Below are positions 36,216 to 44,040 of a stretch of 64,000 nt of DNA, in pieces. This stretch comes from SHVO01 sp041905795 (GTDB lineage Bacteria; Pseudomonadota; Alphaproteobacteria; Rhodospirillales; Rhodospirillaceae). Every line of letters starts with the position of its first letter. The first letter of the stretch is position 1. The notes under the pieces were generated by a model that saw nothing but the letters and a program-made list of their open reading frames with translations, was not told the DNA's origin and did not search any database. The DNA is taken from NCBI GenBank assembly GCA_041905795.1, contig JAYRKL010000006.1, positions 124,001 through 188,000 on the forward strand. Reading direction: 5' to 3'. Made by a program: the position numbers and the translations under genes.

Positions 36216-37385
36216 ATGACTGCGCCCCGCTCCCTCGCGCCTTGGCCGTGGCACGACGACGACGAAGTCGCGGCCGCCGCCGGCGTGCTGCGCTCCGGCA
36301 AGGTGAACTATTGGACCGGCGAGGAAGGCCGCGCCTTCGAGGCCGAATACGCCAAGGCGACGCAGACCAGGCACGGCCTCGCGGCCGCCAACGGCACCGT
36401 CGCGCTGGAGTTGGCCTTGCACGGCCTGGGGATCGGCGCCGGTGACGATGTGCTGGTGCCGGCGCGCACGTTCATCGCCACCGCCGCCGCGGTGGCGATG
36501 CGCGGCGCGCGCCCGATCGTCTGCGACGTCGATCCCGTGTCCGGCAACCTCACCGCCGAAAGCTGCATGGCCGCACTGACCCCGCGCGCCAAGGCGATCA
36601 TCGTCGTCCACCTGGCCGGCTGGCCCGCCGACATGGATATGATCATGGCCTTCGCCAGCCAGTACGGACTGAAGGTCATCGAGGATTGCGCCCAGGCCCA
36701 CGGCGCCGAGGACCGCGGCCGGCCGGTGGGCGGCATCGGCCATATGGGCTGCTTCTCGTTCTGCCAGGACAAGATCATCACCACCGGCGGCGAGGGCGGC
36801 ATGGTGGTGACCAGCGAGTCCGACGCCTACCGAAAAATGTGGTCCTACCGCGATCACGGCAAGGACTTCATCCGCACCCACACCCCCGATCCGGCGCCCG
36901 GCTTCCGCTGGCTGGTGGACAGTTTCGGCACCAACTGGCGCCTGACCGAGATGCAGGCCGCCCTCGGCCGCATCCAGCTGCGCAAGCTGCCGCACTGGCG
37001 GGACCGGCGGCGCGCCAACGCCGCCGCCATCGCCGCTGCCGTGCAGGGTCTTTCCGGCGTCAGCGTCGGCCTGCCGGGCCCGGCCAGCGTGCACGCCTAT
37101 TATCGCCAGACCGTGTTCGTGGATCCGGCGGCGCTCAAGCCGGAGTGGTCACGGGACCGGATCTGCGCCGAACTCGACGCGCGCGGCGTGCCGGCGCGGG
37201 TCGGCGCCTGCCCGGACATTTCACGCGAGCGCGCCTTTGCCAAGCTTGCCCCCACGGCCCATCCCCAGGCGGAGGTGTGCGCCGCCCGTTCGATCGTGCT
37301 GCCGGTGCACCCGACGTTGACCGCCGACGACGTGGCCTATATCGCCGCCGAAACCGCCGGCACGCTGCAGGCGGCGCTGCGCTAG
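36216..37385 (+). CDS. DegT/DnrJ/EryC1/StrS aminotransferase
   Basis: PLP-dependent sugar aminotransferase of 389 residues that would aminate a nucleotide-linked keto-sugar. PLP-lysine is Lys186 (FCQDKIITTGGEGGMV); EDCAQAHGA supplies the pyridine-contacting Asp, and WRLTEMQAALG is a family signature near 245. Together with the downstream GT4/phosphoglycosyl-transferase it recalls bacillosamine- or perosamine-type amino-sugar pathways. The matching 4,6-dehydratase is not in the window. Confidence 0.92.
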   Translation: MTAPRSLAPWPWHDDDEVAAAAGVLRSGKVNYWTGEEGRAFEAEYAKATQTRHGLAAANGTVALELALHGLGIGAGDDVLVPARTFIATAAAVAMRGARPIVCDVDPVSGNLTAESCMAALTPRAKAIIVVHLAGWPADMDMIMAFASQYGLKVIEDCAQAHGAEDRGRPVGGIGHMGCFSFCQDKIITTGGEGGMVVTSESDAYRKMWSYRDHGKDFIRTHTPDPAPGFRWLVDSFGTNWRLTEMQAALGRIQLRKLPHWRDRRRANAAAIAAAVQGLSGVSVGLPGPASVHAYYRQTVFVDPAALKPEWSRDRICAELDARGVPARVGACPDISRERAFAKLAPTAHPQAEVCAARSIVLPVHPTLTADDVAYIAAETAGTLQAALR

Positions 37386-37417
37386 AATCTGGAACTCCGC
37401 GCCTGTATAACGGCGTC

Positions 37418-39262
37418 ATGGTGAATGCGTCGGCGCGCGATGGTGGAAATGGTGGCGGCCTGCATGTTCTCGTGCTCGACCCGCTGTTCCGCCTGCCCGA
37501 CCAGCCAGGCCCCACCCGCACCCATGGCATCGCCAAACGCCTGATCCAGGCGGGTCACCGCGTCAGTGTCCTGACGACCGCGGCGGCGCTGCCGGACGCC
37601 GCGCCGCGGGACACGGGCGGCCTTCACATCGATGTCATCCCGGCGCCGCACGGCCGCTACGGCTTCCCGCCGCCGGCCGACATCTTTGCCCGCGCGGTTC
37701 CGTGGCGCATCTGGCGGCACAAGGATGTGGACGTCGTGCTGGCCGCCGATTGCCCGCCGCCGGCGCTGTTCGCGGCAATGGTCTTCTGTTCCCTCCGCGC
37801 CGCCTCTCTGCTGCTCGATATCCGGCGCCTGCCCGGCGATGAAACCCCGGCCCAGGCCCTGCCCGCCGCGGTGGCCGCGGTGGGCAGGGCGGTCACCCGT
37901 TCCGCCGCGCGGTTCGCGCGGCGGATTTTTGCCCTGTCGCCGGACGTCCGCGACGGCCTGATCGATCGCGGCATTCCGGCCGCGCGCATCGCCGTCAGCC
38001 CCCTGGCCGCCGACGCCGCCCCGGCCGCCGAAGGCGAGAGCCCGCTTCCGGTCACGGGCCGCATCCTGCTTTACGCCGGGCCGTTCGCGGCTGAAGGCGC
38101 GGAAAGACTGGTGCCGGTGGCGAGGGCTGTGGAGGCCGGGCACCCCGACGCCTTTAAAATTGTCCTGTGCGGCGACGGCCCGGCGCGGGCGCGCCTGGAG
38201 ACGCTCGCCCGTGACGCCGGCGTGCTGGAGAAGACCTTGTGGATCGCGCCGCCGCTCGCGCCCCGGACTCAGGCCGCCGCCTTTGCCGCCGCGTCCGCGG
38301 TGGTCGCGCCGTCCGCCCACGACGACATGGAGATTTCGGCGGCGTTTTTCGATGGCCTGGCTGCGGGCAAGCCGATGGTGGTGTGGGGCAGCGGACCGAA
38401 CCGCGAGCTGGTCGAATCCCGCGCCGCCGGCATCGGCCTGCCCGCGGACCCGGCGGTGGCGGCGCGCGAACTGGCCGATTTCCTGCGCGATACCGACGGC
38501 CTGCGCCGGGCCGGCCAGCAGGCCCTGGCGCTGGCCGGCGGGCGGTTCGCGCTGGAACGGACCACCGCCGAGATCCGCACGGCGGTGGAGGATGCCGCCG
38601 CCGCGGCACCGCGCCTGGTGGTCCTGCGCGAGCGCATGCTGCGCACCAAACGCATCCTCGACGTGCTGGTCTCCACCGCCGGCCTGATCGTGTTGTCGCC
38701 GGTGATGATCGCCATCGCCATCGCCATCTGCCTCAAGATGGGCTGGCCGCCGGTGTTCACCCAGGCGCGTCCCGGCCTGAAGGGCGAGACCTTCCGCATC
38801 TATAAGTTCCGCACCATGAGCCATGCCGCCGACGCGGCCGGCGCGCCGCTGCCGGACGCGGCGCGGCTCACGCCATTGGGCAAGTTCCTGCGCCGCACGT
38901 CGCTGGACGAATTGCCGGAGCTGATCAATGTGCTCAAGGGCGACATGAGCCTGGTCGGGCCGCGGCCGCTGCTGCCCGAGTACATTCCCCACTACACCGC
39001 CGAACAGCGGCGGCGCCATGACCTGCGCCCGGGCATCACCGGATGGTCGCAAGTCAACGGCCGCAATGCCGCCAGCTGGGAAGACCGCTTCAGGCTGGAC
39101 GTCTGGTATATCGACAACCTGAGCCTCTGGCTGGACCTCAAGATCATCGCCAAGACGTTCTGGATCGCCGCCACCGGCGCCGGCGTGAACGCCCCCGGCC
39201 ACGCCACCATGCCAAGGTTCGATGAAGTGGTGGCCCGGCGCGAAGGCGCCGAAGATATTTAA
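37418..39262 (+). CDS. Fusion of GT4-like glycosyltransferase and WcaJ/PglC-type phosphoglycosyl transferase
   Basis: 614-residue bifunctional protein. Residues about 12-390 are a GT-B glycosyltransferase of the GT4 type (GPTRTHGIAKRLIQAGH, LCGDGPARARLETLA, and a glutamate-containing APSAHDDMEISAAFFDGLA). From about 405 comes a bacterial sugar-transferase domain: membrane hairpin near 411-430, YKFRTMSHAAD, RTSLDELPELINVLKGDMS, LVGPRPLLPEY and RPGITGWSQVNGRN. The second domain would load a sugar phosphate onto undecaprenyl phosphate and the first would add the next sugar. ATG at 37418, 32 bases after degT. The 3' end enters a 27-base tandem repeat. Confidence 0.9.
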   Translation: MVNASARDGGNGGGLHVLVLDPLFRLPDQPGPTRTHGIAKRLIQAGHRVSVLTTAAALPDAAPRDTGGLHIDVIPAPHGRYGFPPPADIFARAVPWRIWRHKDVDVVLAADCPPPALFAAMVFCSLRAASLLLDIRRLPGDETPAQALPAAVAAVGRAVTRSAARFARRIFALSPDVRDGLIDRGIPAARIAVSPLAADAAPAAEGESPLPVTGRILLYAGPFAAEGAERLVPVARAVEAGHPDAFKIVLCGDGPARARLETLARDAGVLEKTLWIAPPLAPRTQAAAFAAASAVVAPSAHDDMEISAAFFDGLAAGKPMVVWGSGPNRELVESRAAGIGLPADPAVAARELADFLRDTDGLRRAGQQALALAGGRFALERTTAEIRTAVEDAAAAAPRLVVLRERMLRTKRILDVLVSTAGLIVLSPVMIAIAIAICLKMGWPPVFTQARPGLKGETFRIYKFRTMSHAADAAGAPLPDAARLTPLGKFLRRTSLDELPELINVLKGDMSLVGPRPLLPEYIPHYTAEQRRRHDLRPGITGWSQVNGRNAASWEDRFRLDVWYIDNLSLWLDLKIIAKTFWIAATGAGVNAPGHATMPRFDEVVARREGAEDI

Positions 39263-39316
39263 AGCCGCGAAGGCGCCGAAGATATCTAGGGCCGCGAAGG
39301 CGCCGAAGATATCTGA
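39240..39316 (+). repeat. Three 27-bp tandem repeats ending in TAA, TAG and TGA
   Basis: Units start at 39240, 39267 and 39294. Each reads, in the frame of the upstream gene, REGAEDI followed by a stop: TAA (39260-39262), TAG (39287-39289) and TGA (39114+200, i.e. 39314-39316). The repeat therefore duplicates the last seven codons plus stop, with a different stop codon each time. Read-through would add 9 or 18 residues. Confidence 0.85.
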
Positions 39317-39614
39317 CGGCGAGACTCGCCCGGCGCGCTGCACGCGGGCGCGCGCACAGCCATCATACAGCTCGTCCTGCCCAAGCCGTTGAGCGCGCAT
39401 GGGTTTGCGGTGAGCCTTGACCGCCCGTGCCGCGAGGCGAATACTTTTTGCCGGCGGTAAGACCGCATATCCGGGAGGGGCGGGAACCCTCAGCAGCGGC
39501 GCGGACCGCCCTGATATGGACCTGTATGTAAATCCGTCCCTGCGGGGACCTCAGGCAAAGGAGGATGCATAAACCGCATGACTCCACCGAAGCAGAGTCT
39601 TTGACATACCAACC
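39317..39614. other. Gene-free stretch, nothing recognised
   Basis: No reading frame here has family features or a convincing ribosome site. A short hairpin GTCCC-TGCG-GGGAC occurs near 39536-39549, and a TTGACA at 39601-39606 has no -10 at normal spacing. The stretch leads into the hairpin-rich segment described next. Confidence 0.5.
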
Positions 39615-39644
39615 TGCGCGCCGCCGACCCAGAAGCGGCGCGCA
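39615..39644 (+). other. Perfect 10-bp hairpin in the gene-free region
   Basis: TGCGCGCCGC and GCGGCGCGCA flank the 10-base loop CGACCCAGAA. It lies just before TATAAT (39650-39655). It could be an upstream part of a longer structured RNA or a protein-binding dyad. Confidence 0.5.
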
Positions 39645-39660
39645 CCCGTTATAATTCGCA

Positions 39661-39745
39661 AATTGCATTTTCCTGACCGGAAAATGCCGCAGCCAATACG
39701 GCTCCCCGAGAACCCCTCGCAGCTCTCCGCGAGGGGTTCTTTTTT
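39661..39745 (+). ncRNA. Candidate small RNA of about 80-85 nt
   Basis: A perfect -10 TATAAT at 39650-39655 would start a transcript near 39661. It would contain a 9-bp hairpin (GCATTTTCC-TGACC-GGAAAATGC, 39665-39687), a pyrimidine-rich single-stranded section (GGCTCCCCGA) and a strong intrinsic terminator (39710-39745). No reading frame fits. The C/U-rich stretches (CTCCCC, and CTCTCC in the terminator loop) resemble anti-Shine-Dalgarno motifs in alphaproteobacterial small RNAs. The -35 region is poor, which lowers confidence. Confidence 0.5.
39710..39745 (+). terminator. Strong Rho-independent terminator, plus strand
   Basis: GAACCCCTCGC pairs perfectly with GCGAGGGGTTC (11 bp) around the 8-base loop AGCTCTCC, followed by six T. 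On the other strand no T-run follows, so it serves plus-strand transcripts only. The nearest plus-strand gene ends about 450 bases upstream, which argues for an intervening RNA gene. Confidence 0.9.
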
Positions 39746-39810
39746 GGCGTCGGGTTATGTGTGTCGCATGTCCCGGGTGGAAAAGCAGTCGCCGCTTTTC
39801 CCGGACAAGC

Positions 39811-40299
39811 TCAGCGCTTGCGGTTGGTGAGGGCGAAGGCCCCGGCGACCGCACCGACGGTGAGCGCACCGACGACAATCCAGGACGTGCCGCTTTCCAT
39901 CAGGTGCGGCGCTTCGCCTTGCGGTAGGTCCTTGCGGTCGCTGACCCAGGCCAGCGTATTGCCAACGGTGAGCGAGCCGCGCCACGCGGCGGCCGTGAGC
40001 GGCGCGCCGAGATCGCGGCCGGTGAAAGCGAAATCGACAATCCGCGGCGCATTCAGGGCCAACGGCACTTCACCCGCGTTGTAGGTCTGCGGACCCGCCA
40101 CCATCAGCCCGAACCGGGGGGCATTGGTCTTGCCGGGCGCGTCGCCCAGCGGCAGGCGGAAGTAACCCATGGCGGCCGCACCGCTGGTGCGGGTGCCGCC
40201 CAGCAAGGTATTGCGGTTGAACATGTCGCCGGCGAAAGCCGGCGCCGCCAGTTGCGTGGTCATGGCGGCAATGGCGACGAACGTGGTGACTTTACGCAT
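39811..40299 (-). CDS. Hypothetical exported protein with C-terminal membrane anchor
   Basis: 162-residue protein that I do not recognise. It has a Sec signal peptide (MRKVTTFVAIAAMTT ... APAFAGD), an extracytoplasmic part rich in Gly/Asn/Arg (NRNTLLGGTRTSGAAAMGYF, then FGLMVAGPQTY) and a C-terminal hydrophobic helix (WIVVGALTVGAVAGAFAL) ending in basic NRKR. The layout suggests an inner-membrane-tethered periplasmic protein. The frame is open to 40473, but the ATG at 40299 has a real signal sequence and GGGACC upstream. Confidence 0.65.
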   Translation of the reverse strand: MRKVTTFVAIAAMTTQLAAPAFAGDMFNRNTLLGGTRTSGAAAMGYFRLPLGDAPGKTNAPRFGLMVAGPQTYNAGEVPLALNAPRIVDFAFTGRDLGAPLTAAAWRGSLTVGNTLAWVSDRKDLPQGEAPHLMESGTSWIVVGALTVGAVAGAFALTNRKR

Positions 40300-40554
40300 G
40301 TAGGTCCCGGTCCCTTTTTTCGTATTCCCCGAATGGTGAGCGCATGTTGCCCCAGGGCGCAGGCCCGCGCAACGCAGCACCGCTCCGCTTTCGGGCAACA
40401 TCAAGGCAGGACTTTCAGAAACCCCTGAGAAATGGGCCCGAAATAGACATGGGCCGCAAGCTTTCCCTCCCAAAAATCGCCCTATTTACAGCCGATATTC
40501 AGGTCATCCGCTGACGGCCGGGGCGCATCGGCGTCCGCCCCTGGAGGATTTGAG

Positions 40555-40956
40555 ATGTTCACGCAGCCGAAGACCGCCATGACCCGCATCCTTGGAATGG
40601 TCGCTGTTTACGCCGCCATGAGCACAGGCGCCTCGGCGCAGGTGGCCCGGCCGGAACGGCCTGGCGCCACCCAGATGTGCATCCTGTCGAATTACATCGA
40701 GGAAACGCCGGTGATCGACAACCGCACCATCCTGGTGCGCATGAATCCGGGCCGCGGTTACAAACGCATCGAGCTGGCGACCGATTGCGCGACGATGGCC
40801 GACGGCCGCGCCCTCGCCTTCGATACGCGCATCAATCGCCTGTGCGTGCAGGATACCCTGAACGCCCAGGAGGAGTCCGGCCACGCCTGCACGATCTCCA
40901 GGATCGTGACCATCGACGCCGATGAAGCCCAGGAACTGATGTCCAGAAGGCGTTAA
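40555..40956 (+). CDS. Small secreted protein, DUF6491-like
   Basis: 133 residues with a signal peptide (hydrophobic run to STGASAQ) and four cysteines in the mature part. The pattern CILSNYIEETPVIDNRTILVRM, then a central C and LCVQDTL resembles DUF6491 proteins (CIxxxxI...TxVVDDxTIL...LCxxD), small alphaproteobacterial periplasmic proteins of unknown role. Assignment is by motif only. An upstream GGAGG lies well placed before the ATG at 40555. It converges on the LysR gene. Confidence 0.65.
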   Translation: MFTQPKTAMTRILGMVAVYAAMSTGASAQVARPERPGATQMCILSNYIEETPVIDNRTILVRMNPGRGYKRIELATDCATMADGRALAFDTRINRLCVQDTLNAQEESGHACTISRIVTIDADEAQELMSRRR

Positions 40957-40964
40957 GGCCAGGA

Positions 40965-41825
40965 CTAAGGATTTCCGGCGGCGTCGGCCGCGACGGCGGC
41001 GCGCAGGCTTTGCAGCGCCGCCGCCAGCACCTCGCTGTCGCTGTCGGTCGGATACACCATATGCGCCGGACGCACGAAGACCGGCGCGCCCTCGACCGGG
41101 AACAGCCGGCCCGCGGCAATATCGGCCGCAACCACGCGCTTCTGGAAATAACCGCCGCCGCCGTGTTCCAGGATATGGCGCAGGCCCAAGGTGCCGAGAC
41201 TGACATGCAGGCCCGGCGCACCGAATTGCGGGAACTGGTCCGAGTGCCAAGCCTCGAAATCCTCACCCCAGTCCACGAACACATAGTCGGCGGCGCCAGG
41301 GCCGCCAGGACCGGGGCGGGTCGCCACCATGATCAGGCGCTGATCCATCAGTTTCTCGATGGTGAACCCGGGCCGGGCTTCCGGCGCATACATCACCACG
41401 AAGTCGAGAAGGCCGTCGGCGAGATGGCGCATCAGCGACGACGGCGTGCCGACCTCGGCGCGCACCGCCACGTCGGGGCGGCTGGCGCGGAACTGGCCCA
41501 TCCATAAAAGCAGGATGCGTTCCCACAGCGAGAACTGCCCGCCGATATTGAGCACGGCGCGCATCTCCGCCGGCAGGGCGATGTCCTGCCGGGCCTGCTG
41601 CAGCACGTGCATCATGGTGGAGGCATGGGGCTGGAAGCGCCGGCCGGCGGTGGTCAGGGTCACCCCGGACTTGCGGCGCTGAAACAGAGGCTGCCCCAGG
41701 CGAATCTCCAGTTCCTTGATGCGGGCGCTGACGGTGGACTGGGTGACGCTGAGGGACTCGGCGGCGCGGACGAAACTGCCGGCTTCCACCACTTCCAGGA
41801 AGGTCCGGATCTGGTCCATATCCAT
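40965..41825 (-). CDS. LysR-family transcriptional regulator
   Basis: 286-residue LTTR with an N-terminal winged helix-turn-helix (FLEVVEAGSFVRAAESLSVT, VSARIKELE, TTAGRRF) and a C-terminal effector domain (about 90-285; VGTPSSLMRHLADGLLDFVVM). It is not ModE: no molybdate-binding Mop domain follows. It lies 188 bases downstream of modC on the same strand, in a spacer with a small ACAAAT-AATTC-ATTTGT dyad (41886-41902) that could be its own operator. Target genes are not evident. Confidence 0.92.
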   Translation of the reverse strand: MDMDQIRTFLEVVEAGSFVRAAESLSVTQSTVSARIKELEIRLGQPLFQRRKSGVTLTTAGRRFQPHASTMMHVLQQARQDIALPAEMRAVLNIGGQFSLWERILLLWMGQFRASRPDVAVRAEVGTPSSLMRHLADGLLDFVVMYAPEARPGFTIEKLMDQRLIMVATRPGPGGPGAADYVFVDWGEDFEAWHSDQFPQFGAPGLHVSLGTLGLRHILEHGGGGYFQKRVVAADIAAGRLFPVEGAPVFVRPAHMVYPTDSDSEVLAAALQSLRAAVAADAAGNP

Positions 41826-41885
41826 GGGAATCCCCCAGCAGAATCAACTGACCCACCATCAATCGGCAATGCCGATCAGTGAATC

Positions 41886-41902
41886 ACAAATAATTCATTT
41901 GT
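41886..41902. promoter_or_regulatory. Small dyad upstream of the LysR gene
   Basis: ACAAAT and ATTTGT flank AATTC, about 60 bases before the LysR start, in an AT-rich patch. LysR proteins usually bind imperfect dyads near their own promoter, so autoregulation is plausible. Short arms keep this tentative. Confidence 0.3.
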
Positions 41903-42013
41903 CCGATATGTTGCCCCACCTTACCTTCATGGGCAAGGCAACTCCCGGGGCAACCCGGGAAACCCAGAGGCCGGCGCCGGATGTACGCGCTCGGCCTCGA
42001 ATTTTTTCCGGGG

Positions 42014-42655
42014 TTAGGGAACGACCCGGCCCGCCGCCATCCTGACCACCGCCCCCGCCAGCCGCGTCACCTCAGCTTCCGCGTGGGTGACGTAGAGGAT
42101 CGGGATACGCAACTCGTCCCGCAGCCGTTCGATATAGGGGAGGATCTCCTCCTTTCGGGCCGCATCCAGGGACGCCAAGGGTTCGTCCATCAGCAACAGC
42201 CGGGGACTGCCCAGGAGCGCGCGGCCGATGGCCACCCGCTGTTGCTCGCCGCCGGACAAGGCGTTCGGGCGGCGCGCCAGCAAATGTTCAAGACCCAAGA
42301 GCGCCGTCACCTGGCCGGGTTGGGCGTAGCGCGCCTCCGGCGCCGTGAGCCGGTAGCCGTAGAGCAGGTTCCGCTCCACCGACATATGGGGGAACAATCG
42401 CGCGTCCTGGAACACATAGCCGACCCGCCGGTGATTGGGCGCGAGGTCAATGCCCTTCTCGGACTCGAACAGCACCGCGCCTTCGACCACGATACGCCCG
42501 CGCGCCGGGGTCAGCACGCCGGCGATCATATTGAGCACCGAGGTCTTGCCGGCGCCGGAGGGACCGAACAGCGCCGTGAGACCGGCCGCCGCGGCGAATC
42601 TCACCGCCAGCGGAAAATCCCCCAGCCGCGCTTCCACATCGACGTCGAAGCTCAT
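42014..42655 (-). CDS. modC: Molybdate ABC transporter ATPase, short form
   Basis: ABC ATPase of 213 residues with Walker A FGPSGAGKTS, Q-loop VFQDARLFPHM, signature LSGGEQQRVAIGRALL and Walker B LLLMDEPLASLD. The sequence style and the partner permease indicate molybdate uptake, but full-length ModC has about 350 residues with a C-terminal Mop/TOBE regulatory domain, absent here. The start overlaps the modB stop (ATGA). Sulfate or tungstate specificity cannot be excluded. Confidence 0.85.
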   Translation of the reverse strand: MSFDVDVEARLGDFPLAVRFAAAAGLTALFGPSGAGKTSVLNMIAGVLTPARGRIVVEGAVLFESEKGIDLAPNHRRVGYVFQDARLFPHMSVERNLLYGYRLTAPEARYAQPGQVTALLGLEHLLARRPNALSGGEQQRVAIGRALLGSPRLLLMDEPLASLDAARKEEILPYIERLRDELRIPILYVTHAEAEVTRLAGAVVRMAAGRVVP

Positions 42656-43344
42656 GACGTGCTCTTGCCGATGATGCGCCGTTCCATCAGTTCGGCGCCC
42701 AGCACCGCCACCAGGGACACCGCCACCGACAGGCCGGCGAGGCGCAAGGCCGCATCCTCGCCGCCCGGCGATTGCAGCAGGCTGTAGATGGCGATGGGCA
42801 GGGTGCGGGTTTCGCCGGGGATGTTGGAGACGAAGGTGATGGTGGCGCCGAATTCGCCGAAGCTCTTGGCGAAGCTGAGCACCGCGCCGGCGAGAACGCC
42901 GGGCAAGGCCAGCGGCAAGGTGATGGTGAAAAACGCCCGCCACCAGCTTGCGCCCAAGGTCCGCGCCGCGGTCTCAAGGCGCCGGTCCACGGCAATGATC
43001 GAAAGCCGCATGGCGCGCACCATCAGCGGCAGGCCCATGATCGCTGCCGCCAGAGCTGCCCCGGTCCACTTGAAGGCAATCGTGATGCCGAAAACGTCGT
43101 GCAGAAAGCGCCCTGCCGGACCACGCGTGCCGAACAACAGCAGCAGGAAGAACCCGGTCACCACCGGCGGCAGCACCAGCGGCAGATAAACGATGCCGTG
43201 CACCAGACTTTTGCCCGGGAACTCCAGCCGCGCCAGCACATAGGCCAGCAGAAACCCCACCGGCAGACTCGCGAGCGTGCCCCACAGGCCCACTTTCAGG
43301 CTGAGGAGCACGGCCTCCCACTCGGCGGGCGTGAAATCGAACAT
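42652..43344 (-). CDS. modB: Molybdate ABC transporter permease
   Basis: 230-residue inner-membrane permease with five to six membrane segments and the EAA-loop (ETAARTLGASWWRAFFTITLP) that contacts the ATPase. The N-terminus (WEAVLLSLKVGLWGTLASLPVGFLLAYVLAR) and FGEFGATITFVSNIPGETRT are typical of ModB. modA, normally the first gene, is not adjacent; a methyltransferase gene occupies the upstream position. Confidence 0.92.
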   Translation of the reverse strand: MFDFTPAEWEAVLLSLKVGLWGTLASLPVGFLLAYVLARLEFPGKSLVHGIVYLPLVLPPVVTGFFLLLLFGTRGPAGRFLHDVFGITIAFKWTGAALAAAIMGLPLMVRAMRLSIIAVDRRLETAARTLGASWWRAFFTITLPLALPGVLAGAVLSFAKSFGEFGATITFVSNIPGETRTLPIAIYSLLQSPGGEDAALRLAGLSVAVSLVAVLGAELMERRIIGKSTS

Positions 43345-43376
43345 CAGCGAAGTATCCCCGCCAATATTTCAGGCGT

Positions 43377-43916
43377 CTATAGAGGATGAGGTGCCGCGCC
43401 ATTGACCGCACAGATACGCTGACGCACCGCCGGGCGCGGCGTTTGCTCTGCGCCGTGCTCATAAGCCACCACGCTCAGGCGATCAAAGGCGCGCAGCAAT
43501 TCGCCGGGCGCCAGCAGGAAGTCGGGATTGCGCGGCCGGCCCAGGCGTTCGTTGCCCTGACCGAAGGTCTCGAAGATCACCACGCCATTGTCCGCGAGGC
43601 CGTCCACGATATGAGGGAAATGCGGCCGGTGGAGATAGTTGGTGACCACGATGCCGTCGAAGCGCCGCCCCGCGAACGGCCAGACGCCGGTTTCGAGATC
43701 GGCGGCGATAACCTCGGCCGGCGCACCGGTCAGGGCCGAGACATCGAGGTCAGCCGCCGTCATCGTGAATCCGCGCGCTGCCAGGGCGCGGGTATGACGC
43801 CCGTGGCCGGCGGCCAGGTCCAGCACCGCGCCGCCGGGCCGGATCAAAGACGCCCAGCGCATCACCCAGGCGGAGGGTGGGAGATCCGGGTCCAACGGTC
43901 GGTCGAAACTGGACAT
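43377..43916 (-). CDS. Class I SAM-dependent methyltransferase
   Basis: Small methyltransferase of about 179 residues. Motif I is VLDLAAGHGRHTRALA (about 32-46), followed by MTAADLD and a VVTNYLHRPHFPHI motif. The style resembles tellurite-resistance TehB-like or related small methyltransferases. I chose the ATG at 43916, preceded by AAGGGA, over the ATG at 43964. Substrate unknown. Same strand as modB, 32 bases upstream of it. Confidence 0.82.
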   Translation of the reverse strand: MSSFDRPLDPDLPPSAWVMRWASLIRPGGAVLDLAAGHGRHTRALAARGFTMTAADLDVSALTGAPAEVIAADLETGVWPFAGRRFDGIVVTNYLHRPHFPHIVDGLADNGVVIFETFGQGNERLGRPRNPDFLLAPGELLRAFDRLSVVAYEHGAEQTPRPAVRQRICAVNGAAPHPL

Positions 43917-44040
43917 GACGCATCCCTTGGGGCCGGTGACGTTTCTCTTATAGTTGGAGCACAAATTTCGTGCAAAATCAGGGGGCTGCCGCGCTTGCGC
44001 GCGGTTTGACGCCCTATCCCTAACCCACTAAACAAATTCC

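Noticed and set aside
34521..37094. 857-codon open frame on the minus strand opposite the GT39-like and DegT genes
   Set aside because: No family features and His/Arg/Gln/Gly-heavy composition. It mirrors the codon bias of two convincing plus-strand genes, so it is an antisense shadow.
37382..39400. 672-codon minus-strand frame opposite the GT4-phosphoglycosyl-transferase fusion
   Set aside because: Shadow of a clearly coding plus-strand gene; its N-terminal repeat (FGAFAAL) is just the 27-bp DNA repeat read backwards.
39461..39614. tmRNA, 6S, RNase P or SRP RNA in the gene-free stretch
   Set aside because: No conserved core motifs of these RNAs could be found by eye.
39601..39655. TTGACA (39601) with TATAAT (39650) as one promoter
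   Set aside because: The spacer is 43 bases, far beyond 16-19; only the TATAAT is kept as a possible -10.
40965..41825. LysR gene as ModE, the molybdate regulator
   Set aside because: The C-terminal half is a LysR effector domain, not Mop domains, although it lies near modBC.
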